In this document: positions 9,258 through 18,739 of the stretch, in pieces
How positions within the stretch are numbered: position 1 is the first letter of the stretch
How the letters are laid out: the number at the start of each line of letters is the position of its first letter
NCBI GenBank assembly: GCA_963734725.1
Contig: CAVTIX010000022.1
Span: forward strand, 1 to 64,000
Source: DASXKD01 sp963734725
GTDB lineage: Bacteria; Actinomycetota; Actinomycetes; Streptosporangiales; Streptosporangiaceae
Direction: 5' to 3'
Length of the DNA: 64,000 nt
Made by a program: the position numbers and the translations under genes
Notes under the pieces: generated by a model
What the model saw: the letters and a program-made list of their open reading frames with translations, nothing else
Told to the model about the DNA's origin: nothing
Databases searched by the model: none

Positions 9258-9968
9258 ATGACTCTGGGATCGACTCGGATTGGCGCGGCTATAGAGCGCA
9301 GGCTCCACACCTCTGTCGGGAAGAGGTTCGGCAGGTTCATCCTGGTGGCGACGGGTGCGGTTATCGCGAGCCAGGCCACGCTGGCCGTGTGCCTGGGGCC
9401 GGTCGGCTGGACCGCCGGGCGTTCGGCGCTCACCGCCTGGCTGGTCGGCGCGGCCGTGAGCTACGTCCTGTCGCGGTGGGCTTGGGAGCGCAAGGGCAGG
9501 CCGAACCTGCTCAAGGAGACGCTGCCGTTCTGGCTCGTGGCCGTGGGCACGGCGGTCGTGCTGACGGCCACCACCAAGTGGGCCAACCAGCGAGCGCTCG
9601 CCATGGGCCTGCCTGACACCGAGCGAATAATGTTCGCTGCGGCTGCGTACTTCCTAGCGAACTGCGTGACGTTCCTGACCCGTTTCCTGATCTTCCACTA
9701 CATCCTCTTCAGGGACCGGGGAGCCAAGGTCTCGGAACTGGTGTCGGAATTGCCTGCCTCGGAGCGGCCTGGCGCGACGTCCGGGTCAGCCAACGGCTTT
9801 CAGTCCACCGGCGACGGCGTCGTCGCCTCAGAGCCGTTCGCCGCTGCAGGCTCGGCATCCGGGGGGAAGGGTTCGTCTGCTTGGGCAGGCAATGGGGCCG
9901 AGCGCTTCCCGGGCCGACGGCCGGGCCGGAAAGAGACCGCCTTGCCGGAGCCGGACACCCGGCGCTGA
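9258..9968 (+). CDS. GtrA-like membrane protein
   Basis: A 236-aa protein with four predicted membrane segments (about residues 25-45, 55-75, 90-110 and 125-150), matching the GtrA/DPMS family thought to move polyprenyl-phosphate-linked sugars across the membrane. The family motif region includes AVSYVLSRWAWER and NCVTFLTRFLIFHYILFRDR. The last 80 residues are a low-complexity tail (Gly/Ser/Ala/Pro) not needed in the family. The final 169 bases overlap the 3' end of the glycosyltransferase gene on the other strand. A GtrA partner next to a family 2 glycosyltransferase is a common functional pair. Confidence 0.85.
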   Translation: MTLGSTRIGAAIERRLHTSVGKRFGRFILVATGAVIASQATLAVCLGPVGWTAGRSALTAWLVGAAVSYVLSRWAWERKGRPNLLKETLPFWLVAVGTAVVLTATTKWANQRALAMGLPDTERIMFAAAAYFLANCVTFLTRFLIFHYILFRDRGAKVSELVSELPASERPGATSGSANGFQSTGDGVVASEPFAAAGSASGGKGSSAWAGNGAERFPGRRPGRKETALPEPDTRR

Positions 9969-10738
9969 CGCTCGCGCCACCAGGTCCCGAACACCACGCC
10001 GGCGTACTTCAGGCCGTAGATGGCGTTGTGCCCCTTCTTGCTCTCGCCGACCTTCCGCTTGTGGATCGTGGCAGGCACCTCGATCACCCGGAATCCGTGC
10101 GTGAGCACGGCGATGAGCAGTTCGGATGACTGGTACTGAGGCTGCTCCAGCCGGACCGCCCCGGTGACCTCCGCGCGCATGGCGCGCAGGCCAAACGAGG
10201 AATCGGTGATGCGCTGGCCGGTCAGCATGCTGATGCTCACCGCGAACACCCAGGTGCCCAGGCGGCGCACCGGGTCGTTGGTCTCCTGGCTGCCGAGCTT
10301 GCGCGACCCGGTGGCGAAATCGGCCTGACCGGCCACCACGGGTCCCAGCACCGCGTCCATCTCGGCCGGGTTGTACTGGCCGTCGGCGTCGGTGGTCACG
10401 ATGTACTGGGCGCCGCCCTCGCGGGCCAGCCGGTAGCCCAAGCGCAGCGCGGCGCCCTGCCCCCGGTTTACCGGCACGTCGCAGACCAGCGCGCCGTGCG
10501 CGCGCGCCTCGGCGACTGTGCCGTCCTTGGAGCCGTCCGACACGACGATCGCCGTGGTGGCCAGCTCGCACAGCTTGTTGGGCAGCGCATCGACAACCGA
10601 GCCGACCACGCCTTCCTCGTTGTAGGCGGCTATGACGACGGCGACCGGTGGCAGCGCATTCGCCTGCTCACCGTTCTTCTCGAAGAATGCGGCCGCCGCG
10701 GCGTTGTCGATTGCCGCGTCCTGACGGGTGCTGGTCAC
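9800..10738 (-). CDS. Family 2 glycosyltransferase (polyprenyl-phosphate glycosyltransferase-like)
   Basis: A 312-aa GT2 enzyme of the dolichyl-phosphate-mannose-synthase type, which transfers a sugar from a nucleotide donor to a lipid phosphate at the inner membrane face. The N-terminal nucleotide-binding strand is VAVVIAAYNEE, the metal-binding DxD is D117/D119 in TTDADGQY, and VSDGSKDGT and NRGQGAALRLGYRLA are typical. No membrane anchor is evident. A disordered tail of about 50 residues overlaps the tail of the convergent gtrA-like gene. The GTG start at 10738 has GGAAAGG upstream and lies 71 bases inside the preceding epimerase gene, so the two are co-transcribed. Confidence 0.88.
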   Translation of the reverse strand: MTSTRQDAAIDNAAAAAFFEKNGEQANALPPVAVVIAAYNEEGVVGSVVDALPNKLCELATTAIVVSDGSKDGTVAEARAHGALVCDVPVNRGQGAALRLGYRLAREGGAQYIVTTDADGQYNPAEMDAVLGPVVAGQADFATGSRKLGSQETNDPVRRLGTWVFAVSISMLTGQRITDSSFGLRAMRAEVTGAVRLEQPQYQSSELLIAVLTHGFRVIEVPATIHKRKVGESKKGHNAIYGLKYAGVVFGTWWRERQRRVSGSGKAVSFRPGRRPGKRSAPLPAQADEPFPPDAEPAAANGSEATTPSPVD

Positions 10739-11699
10739 GGTGCAGCCTTTCCATCCGGGGCCTGCGCCCCTGTCCCGGGGCCGGCGCGCTGCCTTCCGGC
10801 GCGAACTCCGGCCACACCGTGGCGATCCCCGACTTCAGGTCGTGCGTAGGCCGCCAGCCGAGGGCGCGGGCGGCGGAGATGTCGACGATGACCGCCGGCA
10901 TCTCGCCCGGCTTGGGAGCGATGTTCTCGACTGGGATAGGCGCACCGGTGACGCTCCGGGCGGCCGCGATGATGTCGTTCACGGTAACGGACTCGCCGGC
11001 CCCGAGGATGATCGAGCCGGTGCTGCGGCTGCGCCAGGCCAGGAGCAGCCCGGACACGATGTCATCCACGTGGATCAGGTCACGGACCTGGTTGCCGTCC
11101 CCGAACACCTGGACCCCGTGCCCGTCGCGCGCCGCGCGCATCAGGCGGGGCACGAAACTGTCCTTCAGCTGCATGCCGGGCCCGTAAACATTGGAGAACC
11201 GCAGCGCGCAGCCGGTGATCCCGTACGCGGCGGTGTAGCAGCTCACCAGCATCTCCCCGGCAGCCTTGGTGGCACCGTAAGGGGTCAGCGGACGCAGGGG
11301 GGCCTGCTCGGTGATGGTGTGCCGGCCCACGTCACCGACCACGGCGTTGGTGGATGCCAGGATGAAGCTGCCCACCCCACGGGTCCTGGCCAGCTCCAGC
11401 AGCGTGGCCGTCGCGTGAACGTTGGTCTGGTAAGTCCCCACCGGGTCCTCAAGCGAGCGGAGCACGGACGTCACCGCGGCGAGGTGGAAGATCGTGTCTG
11501 TCCCTGGGCTGACGGCCCGGGCGGCGACAGACTCATCGCGCAGATCGCCGACCACCGCGTGAACTCCCGGCTCAGTCGGCTCGCGCCGGTCTGCCACGGT
11601 GACCTCGGCGCCGGACTCGAGCAGCGCCCGCACGAGCCGTTGCCCGATGAACCCGGAACCACCGGTCACCAGCACCCGGGAACGCTGTTCAGCCGTCAT
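10668..11699 (-). CDS. NAD-dependent epimerase/dehydratase (extended SDR)
   Basis: A 343-aa sugar-nucleotide-modifying enzyme of the extended short-chain dehydrogenase family. It shows the Rossmann motif VTGGSGFIG near residues 10-18, DLRDESV around the second acidic position, and the catalytic YxxxK in TPYGATKAAGE. The GGSGFIG and IHVDDIV regions fit UDP-glucose 4-epimerase-like enzymes, but the substrate cannot be fixed. ATG 11699 has GGAG 6 bases upstream. The last 24 codons overlap the start of the glycosyltransferase, and this tail is compositionally odd. It probably supplies the nucleotide sugar for the neighbouring enzyme. Confidence 0.88.
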   Translation of the reverse strand: MTAEQRSRVLVTGGSGFIGQRLVRALLESGAEVTVADRREPTEPGVHAVVGDLRDESVAARAVSPGTDTIFHLAAVTSVLRSLEDPVGTYQTNVHATATLLELARTRGVGSFILASTNAVVGDVGRHTITEQAPLRPLTPYGATKAAGEMLVSCYTAAYGITGCALRFSNVYGPGMQLKDSFVPRLMRAARDGHGVQVFGDGNQVRDLIHVDDIVSGLLLAWRSRSTGSIILGAGESVTVNDIIAAARSVTGAPIPVENIAPKPGEMPAVIVDISAARALGWRPTHDLKSGIATVWPEFAPEGSAPAPGQGRRPRMERLHRDQHPSGRGNRQRRGGRILREER

Positions 11700-12625
11700 A
11701 TGTTCTCCGTTCGCGGTAACGACATGACAGTTGTGCTTCACCCGGTTCTACCGGGATCCTGCACGCAGTGTGGCCTGGTCGGGCGAAGCCACGCAGCATT
11801 GCCCTGCCTTGCATTGCCCTCAGCCCTTGCGCCTAATCGGCCTGCGGGCCCCATGCGCGGCCTGTCCTGGAAGACGGAATCCTCACTGGCAAGGTTCCCA
11901 TCCACCCGGCGGCCGGGCGCCGGCTGCCGCGCAGCACGTCCCGGCCCAGGCGCAGCGCCCGGCGCGTGGACAGTGTAGCCGCAGGCTGTCACTCCTTTCC
12001 CGGGGAAGCCTCGGTTAATCGGACCGCGGGCTGCCGCGCACAACATCGGTCCTGGCCCGACGCCAAGACGGCGCGCCGCACCGCCAAGACGGCGCGGCCG
12101 GGCGCCGCGCCGACCCATCGCGCCCTACGAGCCGACCCGCCGCGCTGATCCGCCGCGCTGATCCGCCGCGTCCACCAGCCGACCCGCCGCGTCCTACGAG
12201 CCGACCCGCCGCGCTGATCCGCCGCGTCCACCAGCCGACCCGCCGCGTCCTACGAGCCGACCCGCCGCGCTGATCCGCCCCGTCCACTAGCCGACCCGCC
12301 GCGCCGCCGCGCCGACCCCGTCCGCGGGAATAGGCCGTGACCTGCCGTAATGACTTCTGTGTCTGGACAGAAGGACCCTGTTTCGTGCATCGTGATCGGT
12401 TATCTGCCCGCTCGGTACATAATGACCACAGCAGGTAACACAGCCCACGCGCAAGGACGGGTTCTCACTAAGAGTGATCCCGTGATGTCAGTTACCGGGG
12501 GCGGACCTGGCGGCGGATTGGCGCCACGCGCGCCACGGCCCCCGGGTTCGGGGGAGAACAGGCTCACCTGCGGGGCCAGCAAGGCGCGTAAGGGCTGCAG
12601 AACTGTTGGCGGATATGGAAGGGCG
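11700..12625. other. Long intergenic region between epimerase and GTPase genes
   Basis: No gene is supported on either strand. 12124-12300 is a tandem-repeat block. The segment 12350-12500 is lower in GC and contains TACATAATG near 12415, a possible -10 region for the GTPase gene pair. GGAAGG at 12617-12622 is the ribosome-binding site of the next gene. Confidence 0.5.
12124..12300. repeat. GC-rich tandem repeat, units of 56-69 bp
   Basis: Three copies of a unit beginning CCTACGAGCCGACCCGCCGC start at 12124, 12193 and 12249. The first copy is longer because a 13-bp subunit, CTGATCCGCCGCG, is doubled. The motif CCGACCCGCCGCG recurs throughout. It lies in a divergently transcribed intergenic region. 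Open frames across it are artefacts of the periodic sequence. Confidence 0.8.
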
Positions 12626-14663
12626 ATGACCGAGGGCCAGGGAGCAACGGCTGCCGCAGCGCGCGACCCGGGCGTGAGCGCGGCGCCGGCTGCCGATGCC
12701 CGTCCCGGTTCGGCTGAGGCAGCGCCGCCTCCGCCATCCTCAGCGTCGCCGGCTCCCCGCTCATCCGTGCCGCCTTCACCCGCTCAGCCGCCGGCGCCTC
12801 AAGCGCCAGCGGCTCAGCCGCCGCCAGGTCGGGCTGCGCCGGCCGCGGAAGAGGAAATCGAGCCGCACGTCCGGGTGGATGCCAGGTTCATCGAGTCGGC
12901 GATCCTCGCGCTGCGCAAGCCCATCGTCGCGGCCTCGCTGCCGCTGGAAGCGCCCGGTGTGGAGCAGGCGCGGCAGGAGCGGCACAAGCTGCTCAGCCAG
13001 ATCGACGACTACCTCCTGCCGCGGCTGCGCGAATCCGGCGCGCCCATCCTGGTGGCCCTGGTCGGCTCGACCGGCGCCGGCAAGTCCACGCTGGTGAACA
13101 GCATCGTGGGCAGCCATGTCAGCATGACCGGCATCCGTCGGCCCACGACCAACAGCCCGGTGCTCGCCTGCCACCCCGACGATGTCGGCTGGTTCGCCGA
13201 GAACGTATTCCTGCCCACCGTGCCCCGGGTCCGCCAAGAGGGTCTCGCCCGGTCCGGCAAGGACGGCCTGCTCGTGCTCGCGGCGAACGAGGGCATGCCC
13301 AAGGGAGTGGCGCTGCTGGATACCCCGGACATCGATTCGGTGGTCCAGGCGCACCGCGAGTTCGCGCACCAGTTCCTTGACGCTTCCGACCTGTGGCTGT
13401 TCATGACCACGGCAAGCCGGTACGCCGATGCCGCTGTGTGGGAACTACTCCAGCATGCAAGGGACCGGGGCGCCGCCCTTGGGATCGTTTTGTCGCGTGT
13501 TCTTCCAGCCGTCGGCGAAGAGGTGGCCGGGCACTTCCACGCCATGCTGGAAGCCAACGGCCTCACCGGGAATCAGCGCTTCGTCATACCGGAGACCGTG
13601 CTCATCGACGGCAAACTGCCGCCCGACATCTGCGCGCCGGTGCGGGAGTGGCTGGCGGAGACCGCCGAACAGCCCGATCGCCGGGTGGCCGTGCTCACCC
13701 GGACCATGTCGGGGGTGCTCGACACTTTCCGCATCCGGGTGCCCTCCCTGGCCGCGCAGGTCGAGGATCAGATCGCCATGCGAGCAGGCCTGAGCAGGGC
13801 GGTCGTCGGCGTCTACCAGGCGGGGCTGGACAAGATCGACCGGTCCATGCAGGACGGCTCGCTGATGAGCGGGGAGGTGCTCGCGAGCTGGCAGGACTTC
13901 GCCGGTGCCGGTGACCTGCTGAGCACCCTGCAGTCACGGCGGGGGAGCAGGCAGCACAAGCACCGTGCGCCGGCTGAGGGCCCAAGCGTTGAAGCTGGCG
14001 GCCCGTGCCGCGATCGAGTCGCTGATCACCTCGGTCGGCGACCAGGCCGCAGAGGATTGCCTGGCCCGCTGGCGGGAGCACCCGGCGGGCGCGGCCCTGC
14101 TCGACGGCCTGGCTTCCAGCGGCGCCGCCACCGCGTCCTGGCAGTCGGAGTTCGCCGCCGAGGCAGGCCTGATCTTCGGGTGGGATTCGGACGGGCACAG
14201 CGGCATGCCGGCTGAGGCCAGCGACCCACAGGACCGGATTGCGGCGATCGGCAGGTCGTCACCGGACCTGGTGACCCACGCAGCCCGGGCCGTCGGCGCC
14301 TGGCAAGACCAGGTGACACGCCTCGTGGAGGCCGAGAATGTGACCAAACGCTCCATCGCCAAGGCCGTGACCCTCGACGATGACGCGCTCGCCACGGTGC
14401 TCGTCGTGAGCCTGTTCGGATCTAGTGAGGACGACACTGGCACGGCCGCGATTCCCCGCCGCTTGCTCACGTCGCTGTTCGGGGCGGGGCCGTTGCGGGA
14501 CATCATGGCGCGGATCCGGGCGGACCTGCGGCACCGGATCAAGCTGATCCTCGATGAGGAGATGCGCCGGTTCACCAATGTGATCGATGCGGTCGGCACC
14601 CCGGACGCCGCTGCTAGCCTGCAGCTTTACCAGGCGACGTACGCCCTCGAGGTAGCGCGGTGA
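12626..14663 (+). pseudogene. Dynamin-like GTPase A, single frameshift
   Basis: With one extra base removed the gene encodes 678 aa. A Pro/Ala-rich disordered N-terminus (residues 1-70) precedes a dynamin-type GTPase domain: Walker A LVGSTGAGKST near residue 150, G2 region TGIRRPTTNSP, G3 LLDTPDID. The first frame runs to about 13940, and the second frame (RRLRAQALKLAARAAIESLI onward) runs to the stop at 14663. The break coincides with a run of five G at 13941-13945; deleting one G joins the frames without loss and makes the length divisible by three. It is either a true inactivating mutation or a sequencing error in a homopolymer. ATG 12626 has GGAAGG upstream. Such genes occur in pairs in actinobacteria and act in membrane remodelling or cell division. 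Confidence 0.8.
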
Positions 14664-14731
14664 GCAACCTCGCGCGGCAGAGCGGGCCGCCTGGCCGCAA
14701 GGACGCAACCGTGGGCGAGGTCACGCGTTGA
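14660..14731 (+). CDS. Mini-ORF bridging the two GTPase genes
   Basis: A 23-codon ORF (MSNLARQSGPPGRKDATVGE...) starts with a GTG overlapping the stop of GTPase A (GTGA) and ends with a TGA overlapping the TTG start of GTPase B (TTGA). The layout would let ribosomes pass from one gene to the next by stop/restart. It could be only a chance frame, or the true N-terminus of GTPase B if another indel exists. Confidence 0.3.
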   Translation: MSNLARQSGPPGRKDATVGEVTR

Positions 14732-16744
14732 TAGATGCGGAGGCGCCGGCTGCCGGGCCGCCGGAACCGGGTGGGGGCGATTCAGGGATTCCCCGCCAGG
14801 CCGGGGCCGTGCTGGCCAGCCCGGCACACACTGGCAACGCGGACGGGATCGGCGCGAACCTGTCCAACCGCCTGAACGCGCTGGCGCGACTGGTGCAAAT
14901 CGGCGCCGCTCGGGCAGGCCAGGAGGGTTTCGACCCCAGTCTGCTGGCGGACGCGGAGGCGCTGCTGGCCCGGGCGGGGGAGCGGCTGCGCCTGTCCGCG
15001 TATCACACGATCGTGGTGCTCGCCGGCGGGACGGGCAGCGGCAAGTCATCGCTGTTCAACCAGCTGGCTGGAGCGCCATTCTCGCCGGTCGGCGTGCTCC
15101 GCCCGGTGACCAGGATGCCGCACGCCTGCGTTTGGGGGATGGAGGGCGCCGGGCCGCTCCTGGACTGGCTTGGCATCCAGCCCCGCCACCGGTATGCGCG
15201 ATCCAGCGCGCTGGAGGAGGGGGAGCGAGCCCTGACCGGCCTGCTGCTGGTCGACCTGCCCGACCATGACTCGGTCGTGACCGGCGGGTCCGGCGAGGTG
15301 ACCCGGCTGGTCACCCACGCCGACCTCATGGTCTGGGTGCTTGACCCGCAGAAATACGCCGATGCCGCGGTGCACAGCCGGTACCTGGTGCCGATGGCAG
15401 GGCATTCGTCTGTGATCGCGGCCGCGCTGAACCAGGCCGACCTATTGACTCCCGAGCAGGCGGAAGACTGCGTTGCTGACCTGCGCCGCCTGCTGGATGC
15501 GGAAGGGCTGCACGACGCCAGGGTCGCACTGACGTCGGCGACCAGCGAGTCGGGCGTGGCCGACCTGCGCCGGGCGCTGATGGAAACGGTGATCGCCAGG
15601 CAGGCGGCGCTACAGCGGATCAGCGCGGACGTCGATGCCGTGGCAGCTCGTTTTGCGCCCTACGCGGGTGGCGCGGACGCACTGGCCCGGGTGACTGCCG
15701 CGCGGGATCTCGCCGCGCTCGACCCCGGGGCCGCCGCGCCCGACCCCGGGGCCGCCGCGCCCGACCCCGGGCGCGGCGCCCGACCTCGGGGCCGCGGCGT
15801 TCGACCCGGGCGGTGCGGGGGTTGAGCCGGCGGGCAGCGCCAGCCAGAGTGGTCCACCCGAGCAGGGGGGCGGCGCCGCCGGTGCCGGGGCGGCGGATCC
15901 GTTTCCCGCGGCCGACGGGTTCGGCACGGACGGCGTGCCTGGCGCGGTGACGTCGGCCCTGCCGGCAGCGTCGACGGAGGCGCTGGCCGCCGCGTTCTGC
16001 GCGGCCGCGGGGGTCAGCGGCATGGCCCGGGCGCTGCAGAGCGCCAGGGAGATGAAGGCCGTCGACTACGTGGGCTGGCCCATCGCCTGGCTGGCGGACC
16101 GGGTGGGCGGCCGCGACCCGGTTCGCAAGAACCGGCTCGGCACGCTCTGGGATGAGTTGCGCGACGTGTCGGCCGGCGCCAGCGGCGCGCAGCAGGCGGA
16201 GATCAGCAACGCGATCACCGTGCTTGCCGATGACGCCGGCCGCGGGCTGCCCGGGACGTGGCAGGCCAGCGTCCGCCAGGCCGCCCGAGCCAAGACCGCC
16301 GACATCTCGGCGGCGCTCGGCAATGCCATCGCCGAAGCCATGCCCAAGGAGAACAGCGCGGCGCCCTGGTGGCGGGCGGTGGCCGCGTGGCAGGGCCTGC
16401 TGCTCGGCGCCGCGGCGGTGGGCGTGGCCTGGCTGCTAGCGATCATCATCCTTGGCGCGTTCGGGGCAGCCCCTGGCGCGCCGCTGCTGTTGCGTGACGT
16501 CAGCCTGCTGCCCTGGGTGGTGCTGATCGTGGCCGCGATCCTGCTGCTCGGGTGGCTTACCGCCAACGGCGCCATGGCCGTGGTGATCCGCGAGACGGAC
16601 GAGGAGCGGGAACAGGCGGAACAACGGATGCGCGCCGGAATCGCCGACGTGGCCCGCCAGTTCGTGGTGGTGCCGGTCGAGCGGGAGCTCTCCGAATTCG
16701 CCCGGTTCCACGAGGAACTGGCCGTCGCCCGCGGCGCGGGCTGA
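14728..16744 (+). pseudogene. Dynamin-like GTPase B with C-terminal membrane anchor, single frameshift
   Basis: The first frame gives the GTPase domain: Walker A LAGGTGSGKSSLFN near residues 96-107, switch region VLRPVTRMPH, G3 LVDLPDHDS, and NQADLL as the specificity loop. The second frame (from about 15780) continues to a domain ending in two membrane helices (GAAAVGVAWLLAIIILGAF and VVLIVAAILLLGWLTA) and a short coiled coil. The shift lies in a 21-bp tandem repeat at 15721-15800, where the third copy has lost two bases; restoring them gives 672 aa. The start is a TTG with GGCGAGG upstream. Together with GTPase A it forms an operon resembling paired bacterial dynamins. Confidence 0.78.
15721..15800. 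repeat. 21-bp tandem repeat inside GTPase B
   Basis: The unit GACCCCGGGGCCGCCGCGCC (plus C) occurs twice exactly. It is followed by a 19-base copy missing two bases and a fourth diverged copy starting GACCTCGGGG. It encodes (D-P-G-A-A-A-P) repeats. The short third copy causes the frameshift. Confidence 0.85.
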
Positions 16745-16846
16745 ACCGGGACCAGGCGGCCGAGAGGAAGCCGCCCAGGGAAGCAATCTCCCACCCTTGA
16801 GGTTCATCTGTAATGATGTAATCTCAGTGACGGAGATGACGTTGAC

Positions 16847-17785
16847 ATGCAATCCCCGCTTGATGCGTACTCCCAGATAGTGGTCGGAGTCGCGGCCGAA
16901 CTCACCGGCAAGGTGGCCAGCCTCCGCGTGCCCCAGCGGGGCTCGAGGCGGGGCGGCGAGAGCCTTGGTTCCGCGGTCGTGTTCACCAGCGATGGCTTCC
17001 TGCTGACCAACGCGCACGTGGTCGGGAACGCGCAGTCCGGCACGGCTTCGTTCAGCGACGGCACCTCGGCGCCGTTCACCACAGTTGGCGCCGACCCGCT
17101 CTCCGATCTCGCGGTGCTGCGGGCAGCGGGCCCAACGCCCCCGCCCGCCAATCTTGGCGAGGCGGACGAACTCGTTGTCGGCCAGCTTGTGGTGGCCGTG
17201 GGCAACCCGCTCGGCCTGGCCGGCTCGGTTACCGCGGGCGTGGTGAGCGCGCTGGGCCGGTCGCTGCCCACCCGCAGCGGTTCGGCGGGCCGCCTGATCG
17301 AGGACGTGATCCAGACCGACGCCGCGCTGAACCCCGGCAACTCGGGCGGGGCGCTTGCCGACAGCCACGCCAGGGTAGTGGGGATCAACACCGCGGTCGC
17401 CGGGGTGGGTCTTGGCCTCGCGGTCCCGGTCAACGCCACAACCAGAAAGATCATCTCCACCCTGATGCAACACGGCCGGGTGCGGCGTGCCTACCTGGGC
17501 CTGGTCAGCGCGCCCGCGCCGTTGCCCGCCCAGCAGCAACAGCGGTGGGGCAGGACCAGCGGGCTGCGCGTGGTCGAGGTCGTCCCCGGCGGGCCTGCCG
17601 CGCAGGCGGGGCTGCGGGCGGGCGACCTGCTGCTGACCGCCGCGGGCCAGCCGGTCGAGAAGGCCCAGGACCTGCAGCGGCTGATGTTCGACGAGGCAAT
17701 CGGCCGGCCGCTGGCCATCACCGTGTTCCGCAACGGCGCCCTGGTTGACGTCATCGCGGCGCCGTCCGAACTGGTCGCTGCCTGA
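16847..17785 (+). CDS. HtrA/DegP-like serine protease with PDZ domain, no signal peptide
   Basis: A 312-aa trypsin-like protease with the triad H57 (LLTNAHVVG), D87 (DPLSDLAVL) and S166 (NPGNSGGAL), followed by one PDZ domain (about residues 215-300, GLRVVEVVPGGPAAQAGLRAG). Classical HtrA proteins are exported; this one has neither a signal peptide nor a membrane segment, so a cytosolic quality-control role is likely. GGAG lies 15 bases before ATG 16847. An inverted repeat ATCTC-N7-GAGAT just upstream may be an operator. It follows the GTPase pair on the same strand, probably from its own promoter. Confidence 0.9.
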   Translation: MQSPLDAYSQIVVGVAAELTGKVASLRVPQRGSRRGGESLGSAVVFTSDGFLLTNAHVVGNAQSGTASFSDGTSAPFTTVGADPLSDLAVLRAAGPTPPPANLGEADELVVGQLVVAVGNPLGLAGSVTAGVVSALGRSLPTRSGSAGRLIEDVIQTDAALNPGNSGGALADSHARVVGINTAVAGVGLGLAVPVNATTRKIISTLMQHGRVRRAYLGLVSAPAPLPAQQQQRWGRTSGLRVVEVVPGGPAAQAGLRAGDLLLTAAGQPVEKAQDLQRLMFDEAIGRPLAITVFRNGALVDVIAAPSELVAA

Positions 17786-18115
17786 CGGCCCAGGCCAGCG
17801 AGCCCTGCCCGCCATCGGGCGTGCGCCCGCGCCGGGCTCACCCTGGCCGCGGGCCCGCGAATCTTTCTCACAATGCGCCCGCGCCGGGCTCACCCTGGCC
17901 GCGGGCGCGCGAATCTTCTCACAAAACGATGGCGCCATCGCTGGCTCATCCACAGGCGCCAGCTTTTCGCATGGCTGCCCACAGGCACTGGCCATCCGAT
18001 GGCCGCCCTGCCTGCGGTGCGTGACCGTGGTGGGGAGCCGGCGCGTTCCAAGGCAGCCGGCCCCGCAATGGGCGCTCGTTGCCGCTGGTGCGGCGAAGAC
18101 AGGGAGGACCAAGAC
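17786..18115. repeat. Intergenic region with a 52-bp tandem duplication carrying hairpins
   Basis: A 52-bp unit starting TGCGCCCGCGCCGGGCTCAC occurs at 17822-17873 and again at 17874-17925 with few differences. Each unit can fold a stem GCCCGCG/CGCGGGC followed by AATC and a short T/C-rich stretch, so the pair may act as a double transcription stop after the protease gene. Nothing else is recognised before the SSB ribosome-binding site at 18101-18106. Confidence 0.75.
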
Positions 18116-18739
18116 ATGATCCACGAAGCACAAGTGAACCTGGCCGGGTACGTGGCCACCGATCCCAAGTTCAAAAAGGTCGCCGGTGACATCTCGTCCG
18201 CGAAACTGCGAGTCGCTTACACCGCACGCCGCCGCGATAGGGAAACCGGCGAATGGTCGGACGGGCCCACCTCGTTCGTGAACGTCCAGTGCTGGCGAAC
18301 CCTGGCCGAAAACGTGCAGATGTCGGTGCACAAGGGAGAACCGGTGCTGGTTATGGGCCGCCTGCAGGTCCGGCGCTTCCAAGACCAGGAGGGCACCCCC
18401 AGGACTGCGGTGGAGATCGAGGCGATGTCCATCGGCCACGACCTGACCCGCGGGGTCGCCCAGTTCTCGCGCACCCGGTGGCCGTCGGCAGTAGCGGCGG
18501 CTGCCGCCGAGTTGCAGGCCGCCGCGACCGAGCCCGGGGACGACGCCGAGCCCGCGGACGGGCCGGAGGCCGGAGAGCAGCCCAGCCAAAGGGTCGGCGC
18601 GCCGGACGGAGACGGGGTGATCGACGAGAGCGCCGTAGCCGAGTTCGCCAGGGAACTCCGCCACTCGCTTGGCCCGGATGCCGCGGTGAACCCGGCGGCC
18701 GACGCTACGGCCGACGCGGAGGCCGGCGTGCGCGCCTGA
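18116..18739 (+). CDS. ssb: Single-stranded DNA-binding protein (secondary SSB type)
   Basis: A 207-aa protein with an N-terminal OB fold (residues 1-110): NLAGYVATDPKFKKV, SFVNVQCWRTLAENV and GEPVLVMGRLQVRRF are the family strands. The tail is acidic and disordered, and it lacks the usual DDDIPF-like C-terminal tip that recruits repair proteins; the sequence ends in Ala-rich repeats. This fits the second, non-essential SSB of actinobacteria rather than the replicative protein. ATG 18116 has AGGGAGG at a good distance. It stands alone between the protease and ettA. Confidence 0.88.
   Translation: MIHEAQVNLAGYVATDPKFKKVAGDISSAKLRVAYTARRRDRETGEWSDGPTSFVNVQCWRTLAENVQMSVHKGEPVLVMGRLQVRRFQDQEGTPRTAVEIEAMSIGHDLTRGVAQFSRTRWPSAVAAAAAELQAAATEPGDDAEPADGPEAGEQPSQRVGAPDGDGVIDESAVAEFARELRHSLGPDAAVNPAADATADAEAGVRA

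Noticed and set aside
12015..12287. Reverse-strand frames reading RRISAADQRGGSARR-type repeats
   Set aside because: They are produced by the tandem repeat block at 12124-12300, with no start signal and a pure repeat composition.
12124..12300. CRISPR array
   Set aside because: The units are adjacent, without unique spacers, and no cas genes are present.
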